Assembly (NCBI GenBank): GCA_024699205.1
Contig: JAILQA010000397.1
Span: 1-12,357, forward strand
DNA length: 12,357 nucleotides
Source: Treponema sp.
Lineage (GTDB): Bacteria; Spirochaetota; Spirochaetia; Treponematales; Treponemataceae
Direction: 5' to 3'
Below are positions 6,006-12,357 of this stretch, one piece after another. Every line of letters starts with the position of its first letter. Position 1 is the first letter of the stretch. Position numbers and translations under genes: made by a program. Under the pieces are notes generated by a model. The model saw nothing but the letters and a program-made list of their open reading frames with translations, was not told the DNA's origin and did not search any database.

Positions 6006-7940
6006 TTATTCACTGATTTCCATCCATTTTTCAGTGACCTGGTCTATTTTTTCTGCAATTTCCTGAATCTGCCGCTGAACTGCTTTTGCTTTTTCACCAT
6101 TTGAATAAACAGCCGGATCTGCCATTTTTGTCTCCAGTTCTGCTTTTTTGGCTTCCAAATCAGCAATTTCATTTTCCAGACGGGCAATTTCTTTTTCTTT
6201 TTTTCGCCGCTCAGCTTCAAGACGCTTTTGATTTTCATAAGCGCAAGCTCCTGTCGTATTTTTACCGTCGCCAGTTTTTGCTTGCGCTCCCTGTTTTTGC
6301 TGCACAAAAACAGGAGACGCTGATTCTGTTTCTTCTTCTTTCTGCACCTGTTCCAGATAATACTCATAATTTCCCGGGTAATATTTGAAAAGCCCAGGTT
6401 CAAGATGAAGCACCTGAGTTGCAAGCTGCTGGATAAAACCACGGTCATGGCTTACAAAAACAACAGTTCCGCCAAAATCTTTAAGGGCACTTAAAAGCAC
6501 ATCCTTTGAATGAATATCCAGATGATTTGTAGGTTCATCAAGCACAAGAAGATTTACCGGGCTGAGTAAAAGCTGCAAAAGTGCAATTCGAGATTTTTCA
6601 CCGCCAGAAAGCACATCAAGGCTTTTGTAAACGTCATCACCACGGAACAAAAATGCCCCAAGCATATCACGCAGCTTTGGTATAAGTTCAAGGGGAGCAA
6701 CGCTTTCCAGATATTCAAGAATTGTCTGGCTGCCTTTGATTGTTTCAGCATTATCCTGACTGAAATAGCCGATTTTCACCCCTGCACCTGGAATTACCTG
6801 TCCTTCAAAGTTTTTATCTTCACCTGCAATTATTCTCAAAAGAGTAGATTTACCGGCACCGTTTCGTCCTGCAACTACAAGCCTCTGACCATTTTCAAGA
6901 GTAAGTTCAAGATTATCCAGAACCTTGTGCTGATTGTCGTAGCTTTTACAGATTCCCGACATTCGGTAAACAAGACGGCCTGCATGTGGAGCCGGAGGAA
7001 AAGAAAAATGGATTTTTTTGAGAGATTCCGGGATTTCAATTCTCACCATTTTGTCCAGTTTTTTCTGATATTCCTGGGCCTGAGCTGCTTTTGTTGCCTT
7101 ATAACCAAAACGTGTTATAAAATCTTCCAGCTTGTTAATTTCCTGCTGCTGCTGTTCATAGGCTGCAATAAGAGTCTGCAATTCTACTTCGCGAACTTTT
7201 TCATAATGAGTAAAATTACCCGGATAGCGTTTAAGGTCACCACCAAAAAGCTCGTAAACTTCGTTGATTGTAACGTCAAGAAAATAGCGGTCGTGACTTA
7301 CAAGCAAAAAGCCGCCTGAATAATTCTGCAAAAAAGATTCAAGCCAGTCGCGGGCTTCGATATCAAGATAGTTTGTAGGTTCGTCCAAAAGTAAAAAATC
7401 AGGATTCTGCATAAGAGTCTTGGCAAGGGCAATTCTCATCTGCCATCCACCGCTGAACTCTTCTGTTTTTTTAGTAAAATCTGCACGGGAAAAACCAAGA
7501 CCAAGCAAAACTGATTCTGCCACTGCCTGTCGTCTGTGCCAGCCTGAATCTTCCAGCTTCTGTATTAAATCTGCATGTCTTTCCAAAAGTGCTTTGGTAT
7601 TTCCTTCGTTTTTTGCGAGCTGCTCGCCTATTTGGTCTATCTGTCGCTGGATTTCATATCCAAACTCAAAGGCTTTATCTGCTTCTTCTATGAGTGTACA
7701 GCCCTGGTGAGTAAGTCCTGACTGGGGCAGATATGCAATTCTCGTATCCTTTTGGATTGCACGGCTGCCAGAATCCGGTTTTATAAGCCCGGCCAGAACT
7801 TTTATGAGCGTAGACTTACCAGTTCCGTTGGCCCCGGTAAGAGCGACTTTTGAGCCAGTCTGGAGATTTATTGTTACATTTTTAAGAATATCCCTGTCGC
7901 CAAATGCCAGCGACACCTGTGAAAATTGTACGAATGCCAT
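6006..7940 (-). CDS. ABC-F family ATPase (tandem ABC domains, ribosome-associated type)
   Basis: This 644-residue protein has two ATP-binding cassettes and no membrane segment, the hallmark of ABC-F proteins, which bind the ribosomal E site and modulate translation or protect against antibiotics. Domain 1 has Walker A GANGTGKST (36-44), signature FSGGWQMR (162-169), Walker B with LLLDEPTNYLD (183-193) and SHDR (215-218). A charged interdomain linker spans about 240-310. Domain 2 has GRNGAGKST (358-366), LSGGEKSR (444-451), LLVLDEPTNHLD (464-475) and SHDR (497-500). A Gln/Ala/Lys-rich spacer leads to a C-terminal coiled coil (about 570-640), as in YdiF/Uup-like members. Both Walker B glutamates are present, so ATP hydrolysis should be intact. 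It begins 10 bases after the lipoprotein gene and is probably co-transcribed. I cannot tell housekeeping translation factor from resistance factor by sequence alone. Confidence 0.95.
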   Translation of the reverse strand: MAFVQFSQVSLAFGDRDILKNVTINLQTGSKVALTGANGTGKSTLIKVLAGLIKPDSGSRAIQKDTRIAYLPQSGLTHQGCTLIEEADKAFEFGYEIQRQIDQIGEQLAKNEGNTKALLERHADLIQKLEDSGWHRRQAVAESVLLGLGFSRADFTKKTEEFSGGWQMRIALAKTLMQNPDFLLLDEPTNYLDIEARDWLESFLQNYSGGFLLVSHDRYFLDVTINEVYELFGGDLKRYPGNFTHYEKVREVELQTLIAAYEQQQQEINKLEDFITRFGYKATKAAQAQEYQKKLDKMVRIEIPESLKKIHFSFPPAPHAGRLVYRMSGICKSYDNQHKVLDNLELTLENGQRLVVAGRNGAGKSTLLRIIAGEDKNFEGQVIPGAGVKIGYFSQDNAETIKGSQTILEYLESVAPLELIPKLRDMLGAFLFRGDDVYKSLDVLSGGEKSRIALLQLLLSPVNLLVLDEPTNHLDIHSKDVLLSALKDFGGTVVFVSHDRGFIQQLATQVLHLEPGLFKYYPGNYEYYLEQVQKEEETESASPVFVQQKQGAQAKTGDGKNTTGACAYENQKRLEAERRKKEKEIARLENEIADLEAKKAELETKMADPAVYSNGEKAKAVQRQIQEIAEKIDQVTEKWMEISE

Positions 7941-7950
7941 ATTTTTCCGT

Positions 7951-9270
7951 TTATTTTACTGTAAATGAAATAATTGTCGGACTTGAGCCTTTTGCAGTAA
8001 TAAGATTACCGTTATAAGTAGCTTCCGTCGCATCTTCCAGGCGGAGACGGTTTGAATCAATCTTATAAAGGAAGTTTACTTCTTCGCTTGTATTGTCAAA
8101 CTTAAAGGTTATAACTCCGTCGTAATTTTCAGAAAGTGCCTTGCTTACGTTATATTTTATGCTTGCAGTTCCAACATTTCTTGCCGACGAACTTATAATT
8201 GCCGGCACAAGAAGCTTATAATTTGTCCACTGGAAGCTTCCGTCGCTGTGCAGAACAAGAGTTCCGTAACTTGAACTTGCATAACGTGGTCCGTTATTTA
8301 CAAGCTTTTCATATTCTTCTGCCCGCCGCGTTTTTTCATTGCTGATTATTTCGTTCAAATCATCCTTGATTGTAACAAAATTAAGTTCCTGAGGCTTTCC
8401 ATCCGGACCAGTATACCTTATGACAATATAATCATATTTTTTGAAAATGATGATTGCAGGAATATCTTTAAGGGTAAACTGATTGTCATCGGTTTTTGTA
8501 TAACCCGTATAATTCCAGCTTTCATGAATTGTACTCAGGTTAAGAGTTACTTTTTCATTTTCTGTATCAATCATAAAGTTGTAAGAAGAATGAAGCTTAG
8601 ACAAATCCATATTTCCAGACTGAATCATTGTTCTGAAGGAATCCGGATACCAGACTTTATTAAGGATTGAAAGATATCGTTCATCTTCTTCCTCTTCCTC
8701 AACAATTCCTGTATTTCCTATTGCCTGCCCGTTTGCATCTGTTTCAAAGAAAATAAGATTGTAAGAAAAACACCAGCCCTGAGTTCCGTCTTCTGTCAAT
8801 ATTCTGTACCAGTCTCCCTCCAAAGGTACGCCACCTGTCATTGGGGCTGTTCCCTTGCCTTTGTAAAGGATTTTTATTACTTCATTTTTTCTGAGTCGGT
8901 AAACCTGTTTAGAAGTATTTACAGGATCTGAACGCGCAGGAAGTCCGTCTGTTTTTACGCTTGCATAAGTATAGGCATATTTTGAATATTTTTTCTGAAC
9001 ACCTTCAATTTTGCTCTTCTTTACTGGTTCAGTTAGCTGCCACAAAGGAAGTTCTATTTTAGTTCCCTCTGAATCGCTGATAACATAAACCTGCGATATA
9101 TTTGAACGTATATAAACAGGAACAATATCACAATCCCGCAGATGATGTTCCGGGTCATTCCATAAAACTACACTGTAGCCCATGATTTTATCTTTGCAGG
9201 AAGATAATAAGAAAATAGAAAAAGCGAAAAATATAATTGTCTTTATAAATGATTTTCTGTTCTTAATCAT
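7951..9270 (-). CDS. SH3-domain lipoprotein
   Basis: This predicted 439-residue lipoprotein has basic residues, a hydrophobic helix (10-22) and a lipobox LSSC with Cys25 as the lipidation site, so it should be anchored to a membrane facing the periplasm or surface. Residues about 97-180 form a bacterial SH3-like domain: VKTDGLPARSDP, YRLRKNEVIKILYKG and EGDWYRIL, then DGTQGWCFSYNL. Such domains often bind peptidoglycan or peptides. An acidic run of six Glu/Asp follows near residue 195. The C-terminal 240 residues have strand-rich sequence with no family I recognise. I chose the ATG at 9270; a TTG at 9288 in frame adds six residues before the signal peptide. Neither start has a Shine-Dalgarno. 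It is first in the operon leading to the ABC-F, argD and envelope genes. Confidence 0.85.
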   Translation of the reverse strand: MIKNRKSFIKTIIFFAFSIFLLSSCKDKIMGYSVVLWNDPEHHLRDCDIVPVYIRSNISQVYVISDSEGTKIELPLWQLTEPVKKSKIEGVQKKYSKYAYTYASVKTDGLPARSDPVNTSKQVYRLRKNEVIKILYKGKGTAPMTGGVPLEGDWYRILTEDGTQGWCFSYNLIFFETDANGQAIGNTGIVEEEEEDERYLSILNKVWYPDSFRTMIQSGNMDLSKLHSSYNFMIDTENEKVTLNLSTIHESWNYTGYTKTDDNQFTLKDIPAIIIFKKYDYIVIRYTGPDGKPQELNFVTIKDDLNEIISNEKTRRAEEYEKLVNNGPRYASSSYGTLVLHSDGSFQWTNYKLLVPAIISSSARNVGTASIKYNVSKALSENYDGVITFKFDNTSEEVNFLYKIDSNRLRLEDATEATYNGNLITAKGSSPTIISFTVK

Positions 9271-9345
9271 AATATAGAAATATATCAAAATACGATAAAA
9301 AAGTCTTTACCCCCTCCCCTTACCTTTAATTATGCATTCTTCATT

Positions 9346-9375
9346 ATTATATTGTTTCCAATTTTCCATTGTTAT
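9346..9375 (-). promoter_or_regulatory. Possible promoter of the lipoprotein operon
   Basis: On the minus strand, ATAACA (9375-9370) precedes TATAAT (9351-9346) by 18 bp. The -10 is perfect, the -35 matches four of six. Predicted transcription would start near 9339, leaving a leader of about 70 nt that contains an unusual purine run, GGGGAGGGGG (9319-9310). This promoter overlaps the plus-strand one at 9355-9383. Confidence 0.4.
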
Positions 9376-9383
9376 TGTATAAT
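9355..9383 (+). promoter_or_regulatory. Possible promoter of the REC-STAS-REC gene
   Basis: TTTCCA (9355-9360) and a perfect TATAAT (9378-9383) are 17 bp apart. The predicted start of transcription is at about 9390, on or next to the ATG at 9391, so the transcript may be leaderless; no Shine-Dalgarno is present before that ATG. Confidence 0.45.
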
Positions 9384-9390
9384 AAGATAT

Positions 9391-10644
9391 ATGAAAAAGG
9401 TTTTGATAATTGACTCCCACCAGTTATTCAGGGATTTTCTAAAGCAAAAGCTGGCTGACGATCAGATTGATGTCATTCTGACTCAGGAAAATCGAGATTC
9501 CTATCCTAAACTGCTGAATGTAATGCCTAATCTTGTAATTTTGGATATGACTGAGGATCGCTCCGATGAAATGGATTTTCTGGAGAAAAAGGCCTCGGAT
9601 GTAAATATTGCAACAATTCCAGTTATTGTTACTGGTCCCGAAATGGATAAGTCCAGCATTGCTTCTCTTGCAAAATACGGTGTAATCAAATATTTTTCAA
9701 AACCTATACAATTTGATATTTTCTTTGAAGCTATCGGTTCTGTACTGCAGGTTCCTCTTTCAATGGATTTAAGTCCCTGCGTTCTTGATTTGCACCGCAA
9801 CAATAACATTATTTTTATTGAGCTGGCTCAGGGTATGAACCGGGAAAAAATTGCTTTATTGCAATATAAGCTTACCGAAATGATTGAAAATGAAGAAATT
9901 GAATCTCCAAAAATCATTGTAATGCTTACAAACCTGGACCTTTCCTTTGTTGACGGCTACAATCTTGAGTTTCTTCTGGATAATGTTCTTGCCTGTCCTA
10001 AAATCCATACAAAAAACATAAAAATTCTTTCTTTGAGTCCCTTTGTACGCGATTTTATTGACGGACATCAAGCCTATAAAGGAATAGAACTTGCAAATAA
10101 TCTGCCTCGCCTTTTAAATTCGCTGATGGACACATCATTTTCATCAAACATTTCGGATGTAATTGCCGACAGAATTTTGATTCCGTCTAATGAATTTGAA
10201 ACCGATTCCAGCTCTGTAAAAACAAAATTCTACAAGGACAGCTCACAGGATAAAAACAGCAAAAAGGATGATGGAACTGTCCTCCGTGTAGCAGTGATTG
10301 ACAGTGACTTGCAGTCTCTTGCAGTTTCAAAGATGGCTTTTGTCCAGATTGGTGCAAAATGCTTTGCCTACAATTCCGGTCAGGCTTTTTTAAATGATTA
10401 TGATTCTGATAAATTTGATTTAATCATTCTTGATATTTTTGTTGCAGACAACAAAGGTCTCGCTATTTTACAGGAAATGAAAAACCGCTATGATTCACCG
10501 CCAGTAGTTGTTTATTCACAAAGTCCACAAAGAGATTTTATGATTAAAATCCTTACAAACGGTGCAAAAACCTATCTTGTAAAACCGCTCAAACCTGATG
10601 TTCTGGTTCAAAAATCTTTATCCGTTTTGAAGGGCGATTTCTAA
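9391..10644 (+). CDS. REC-STAS-REC signalling protein (two receiver domains, no DNA-binding output)
   Basis: The 417-residue product has two response-regulator receiver domains around a STAS-like domain. REC1 (1-120) has D8, phospho-acceptor D52 (LVILDM), T81 (VIVTGP) and K104 (YFSKP). REC2 (298-415) has D304/D306, acceptor D348 (LIILDI), S376 (VVVYSQ) and K399 (YLVKP). In both, the second residue of the usual acidic pair is Ser. The middle (about 130-245) reads as a STAS fold: IIFIELAQGMN, KIIVMLTNLDLSFVDGYNLEFL, KILSLSPFVRDFI and a closing helix. A polar, lysine/serine-rich linker (270-296) precedes REC2. There is no effector helix-turn-helix or enzyme domain, so output is probably through partners, as for STAS antagonists. 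The start is ATG 9391; an upstream TTG (9352) would lie within the promoter. The PHP gene follows after 4 bases. STAS assignment is by pattern only. Confidence 0.85.
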   Translation: MKKVLIIDSHQLFRDFLKQKLADDQIDVILTQENRDSYPKLLNVMPNLVILDMTEDRSDEMDFLEKKASDVNIATIPVIVTGPEMDKSSIASLAKYGVIKYFSKPIQFDIFFEAIGSVLQVPLSMDLSPCVLDLHRNNNIIFIELAQGMNREKIALLQYKLTEMIENEEIESPKIIVMLTNLDLSFVDGYNLEFLLDNVLACPKIHTKNIKILSLSPFVRDFIDGHQAYKGIELANNLPRLLNSLMDTSFSSNISDVIADRILIPSNEFETDSSSVKTKFYKDSSQDKNSKKDDGTVLRVAVIDSDLQSLAVSKMAFVQIGAKCFAYNSGQAFLNDYDSDKFDLIILDIFVADNKGLAILQEMKNRYDSPPVVVYSQSPQRDFMIKILTNGAKTYLVKPLKPDVLVQKSLSVLKGDF

Positions 10645-10648
10645 AATT

Positions 10649-11485
10649 ATGGAAAAAATAAATTTACACACTCACTCAATTTTTTGCGACGGCAAGAATA
10701 CCCCACGGGAGATGGTTCTTGGCGCTATCGAAAAAGGCTTTACTGTTTTGGGCTTTTCGGGACACAGTATGTATCCCTTTGCTGATGAATGGCATATCAG
10801 TCCAAAAGAATTAGACAAATATGTTTCAGAAATCCGCCTGCTTCAAAAAGAATTCAGCGGACAAATTAAAATCTACTGCGGTTTTGAGGCTGATTTTCTA
10901 CCGCCACTTACCCTTCCCTCAAAAAAGCATTATGCCCATTTTAATCCTGACTTTCTGATTGGTGCAGTTCACTATCTTGTCAACGAAAACGGACAGTTCA
11001 CAGTCGATGATTCAAAGGAAAATGTTGCAGAAGGATTTGCCCGCCTTTATAAAAACAATGGTAAAGAATTAGTGCATGAATATTTCTTGGCCCAGAGAAA
11101 AATGCTTGAAAAAGGCGATTTTGAAATCATTGCCCATCCCGATTTAATCCGCAAAAGAAATGGACTTCTAAAAATGTTTGATGAAAACGAAAGTTTTTAC
11201 AAAGAAGAAGTCCAACTAACCGCAAAAGCAATAGCAAAAGCTGGAGTAGTAGCAGAAATAAATACAGGAGCAATTGCCAGAGGTGATATGGATGATGTCT
11301 ACCCGTCAGCATATTTTCTTGACTTATTGTATCAGAACAAGGTTCCAATCTGCATAAGTTCAGATGCACATACGACCAAGGGCTTAGACTGTGCCTTTGA
11401 TAAAGCAAGAGCCATTGCATTAAAAAGCGGCTACAAAGAACTTGTATATCCACACAATGGCTCTCAAGACATAGTGAAATTATAA
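10649..11485 (+). CDS. PHP-domain phosphoesterase, histidinol-phosphatase (HisJ/HisK) family
   Basis: This 278-residue protein belongs to the PHP metal-dependent phosphoesterases and most resembles histidinol-phosphatase of the Bacillus HisJ type, which removes phosphate from L-histidinol phosphate in histidine synthesis. The likely metal ligands are all present: H7 and H9 (LHTHS), D14, H39 (FSGHS), E80 (GFEAD), H108 (GAVHYL), H163 (IAHPDL), D239 and H241 (SSDAH). Length fits the family. The ATG lies four bases after the REC-STAS-REC stop, so the two are probably co-transcribed, perhaps translationally coupled. No other his genes are visible here, so a different phosphorylated substrate is possible. 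The gene ends 32 bp from the converging DksA-like gene, with no clear terminator between them. Confidence 0.88.
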   Translation: MEKINLHTHSIFCDGKNTPREMVLGAIEKGFTVLGFSGHSMYPFADEWHISPKELDKYVSEIRLLQKEFSGQIKIYCGFEADFLPPLTLPSKKHYAHFNPDFLIGAVHYLVNENGQFTVDDSKENVAEGFARLYKNNGKELVHEYFLAQRKMLEKGDFEIIAHPDLIRKRNGLLKMFDENESFYKEEVQLTAKAIAKAGVVAEINTGAIARGDMDDVYPSAYFLDLLYQNKVPICISSDAHTTKGLDCAFDKARAIALKSGYKELVYPHNGSQDIVKL

Positions 11486-11517
11486 ACTCTAACAGTAAAA
11501 TTAACAGTAGAAAAAAA

Positions 11518-11874
11518 CTATCTGCTTTTTCTTTCTTCAACACTAGCGCAAGGAACACACATTGCGGCCCAAGGTACAGCTTCAAGACGTTCTTCCGGGA
11601 TTTCTTTTCCGCACTTTAAGCAGCGTCCATATTTTCCCTGATGGATTCGGTCCAAAGCATTATCTATAGCCAGTAAGTTTTTTGCATCCTGAGTTCCAAG
11701 TGCAGTAAGTAAAGTTCTGTCTATTGCATCAGAAGCTACATCTGCTTCATCTCCGGAGTCTACGGTTTTTGCAAGATTGCGCATATCATCTGTCTGTCCA
11801 GCCAGAGACTGCAAAATCTGCTTGCGTTGCTCCAAGAGCTCTTTTTTCATCTTTTCTACAAATGACTGATCCAT
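11518..11874 (-). CDS. DksA/TraR-family zinc-finger transcription regulator
   Basis: This 118-residue protein has the DksA plan: an N-terminal helix (about 1-35), a tip segment with DEADVA (42-47) matching the DxxDxA motif that enters the RNA polymerase secondary channel, a return helix (48-80), and a C4 zinc finger (C85, C88, C106, C109; GRCLKCGKEIPEERLEAVP). It is somewhat shorter than Escherichia coli DksA (151 residues), as is common in non-proteobacterial members. It probably adjusts transcription initiation under starvation, possibly with ppGpp. The ATG at 11874 is preceded by AGGGGG with about 9-bp spacing, a strong though atypical ribosome-binding site. It is divergent from infA. Confidence 0.93.
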   Translation of the reverse strand: MDQSFVEKMKKELLEQRKQILQSLAGQTDDMRNLAKTVDSGDEADVASDAIDRTLLTALGTQDAKNLLAIDNALDRIHQGKYGRCLKCGKEIPEERLEAVPWAAMCVPCASVEERKSR

Positions 11875-11929
11875 TTTTTTAAATCCCCCTATTTTTAAAC
11901 ACCCGTAAACGTTTTGTTTTATTGCTCGG

Positions 11930-11958
11930 TTGTCAATCTCAAGTGATTAATATATACT
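11930..11958 (+). promoter_or_regulatory. Sigma-70-type promoter of infA
   Basis: TTGTCA (11930-11935) and TATACT (11953-11958) are 17 bp apart, each one mismatch from consensus. The transcription start would be near 11965, about 70 nt before infA. Because TTGTCAA is TTGACAA in reverse, the same bases form a perfect -35 box pointing towards the DksA-like gene, but I find no good -10 at the right distance on that side. A second TATAAT lies at 11961-11966. Confidence 0.6.
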
Positions 11959-12035
11959 AATATAATATAAATGCAAAAATCCAAAAAGACAAATAATTTT
12001 TTGCATAATTTTAAATTTTTTTATAAAGGGAACTT

Positions 12036-12254
12036 ATGGCAAAAGAAGAAGCAATTGAAGTTGAAGGTTTAGTAAAAGAAGCTCTTCCAAACACAACCTT
12101 CAGAGTTGAGCTGCCAAACGGACACATCATTATGGCACATCTTTCAGGAAAAATGCGCAAGCATTACATCAGAATCGTACCGGGCGACAATGTAAAAGTT
12201 GCCCTCTCTCCTTATGATTTGAATAAGGGAAGAATCATATTCCGTCAGAAATAA
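12036..12254 (+). CDS. infA: Translation initiation factor IF-1
   Basis: The 72-residue product is a clear IF-1, a single OB-fold (S1-type) protein that binds the 30S A site with IF-2 and IF-3 during initiation. Landmarks are [11 protein letters not shown] (1-11), [11 protein letters not shown] (20-30), [15 protein letters not shown] (33-47), [13 protein letters not shown] (50-62) and GRIIFRQK at the end. Length and ending are standard. The ATG has GGGA about 6 bases upstream. It has its own promoter and is divergent from the DksA-like gene. Confidence 0.98.
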   Translation: MAKEEAIEVEGLVKEALPNTTFRVELPNGHIIMAHLSGKMRKHYIRIVPGDNVKVALSPYDLNKGRIIFRQK

Positions 12255-12280
12255 TTGACAGAAAAAATTTATTCTGTTAA
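12255..12280 (+). other. Inverted repeat directly after infA; weak terminator or promoter -35
   Basis: TTGACAGAA (12255-12263) pairs with TTCTGTTAA (12272-12280), giving a 9-bp stem with one G-U and an 8-base loop, starting at the base after the infA stop. No T tract follows, so termination would be weak. The first six bases are also a perfect -35 box, but the sequence 17 bp on (TAAGGT) is a poor -10. Confidence 0.35.
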
Positions 12281-12290
12281 GGTTTATCAC

Positions 12291-12357
12291 ATGAAACACA
12301 CAGTCCGCTGGGCACAGAAAATTAATTCCTCTACGTTGGCTTACCTTTATTATAGCT
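12291..12357 (+). CDS. Unidentified gene, 5' end only
   Basis: An open frame of 22 codons starts at ATG 12291 and runs off the window. It reads MKHTVRWAQKINSSTLAYL and continues. AAGG at 12279-12282 gives a Shine-Dalgarno at 8-bp spacing. It lies 36 bp after infA on the same strand. I do not recognise the protein; its length is unknown and too little is visible to assign a family. Confidence 0.4.
   Translation, partial: MKHTVRWAQKINSSTLAYLYYS

Noticed and set aside
6044..6448. Minus-strand 134-codon frame within the ABC-F gene
   Set aside because: It overlaps the ABC-F gene in another frame over its Lys/Glu-rich coiled coil, whose repetitive codons leave shifted frames open.
9310..9319. G-quadruplex
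   Set aside because: There are only two long G runs, separated by one base, with no third or fourth run of adequate length nearby.
11486..11517. Terminator between the PHP and DksA-like genes
   Set aside because: Only a short TTAACAGTA-like direct repeat and an A run are visible; no stem can be drawn.
11127..11585. Minus-strand 152-codon Leu-rich frame overlapping the PHP and DksA-like genes
   Set aside because: It spans two well-supported genes; its Leu-rich content comes from reading AGC/AAA-rich codons backwards.
11924..11936. A third copy of the LacI-like operator near infA
   Set aside because: Only TCGGTTG is shared; the left half-site is absent, so the dyad is not formed.

Overview
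The low-GC sequence, a sugar-type extracellular binding protein of the LplA/YtcQ kind, an SH3-domain lipoprotein, an envelope beta-propeller/barrel protein, and the dksA-like/infA pair together suggest a chromosomal segment of a spirochaete, most likely a host-associated Treponema. This is inferred from protein character; no rRNA or other decisive marker is present. I see no tRNA, rRNA, CRISPR array, IS element or prophage gene.

Layout. (1) 1-571, minus: 5' part of a solute-binding protein gene that runs off the window. Behind it is a leader of about 250 nt with a sigma-70-like promoter, two LacI/PurR-type operator-like sites and a long AT-rich inverted repeat. (2) 1076-1702, plus: adk with its own strong promoter. 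(3) 1742-1817: a nested, probably bidirectional terminator between adk and the converging operon. (4) 9270 to 1785, minus: a probable four-gene operon in the order SH3 lipoprotein, ABC-F ATPase, argD, and a 993-residue envelope protein that looks like an inactivated peptidase-MA domain plus TolB-like propeller plus beta-barrel. (5) 9391-11485, plus: a REC-STAS-REC protein and a PHP-type (histidinol-phosphatase-like) hydrolase, 4 bases apart. Their promoter overlaps that of the divergent lipoprotein operon. (6) 11518-11874, minus: a short DksA/TraR-family protein, divergent from infA (12036-12254, plus). (7) 12291-end: start of an unidentified gene.

How the genes fit together. Most are housekeeping genes: nucleotide kinase, arginine biosynthesis, translation initiation, ribosome-associated ABC-F ATPase and stringent-response-type regulator. 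The less ordinary parts are the REC-STAS-REC protein, which has no DNA-binding or catalytic output domain and so probably acts by protein-protein contact; the large envelope protein, whose peptidase-MA scaffold is recognisable although the zinc-binding HExxH has become YEVIR; and the operator/hairpin leader of the binding-protein gene, which predicts repression by a LacI-family regulator plus possible attenuation. No obviously new multi-gene defence or mobile system is visible.
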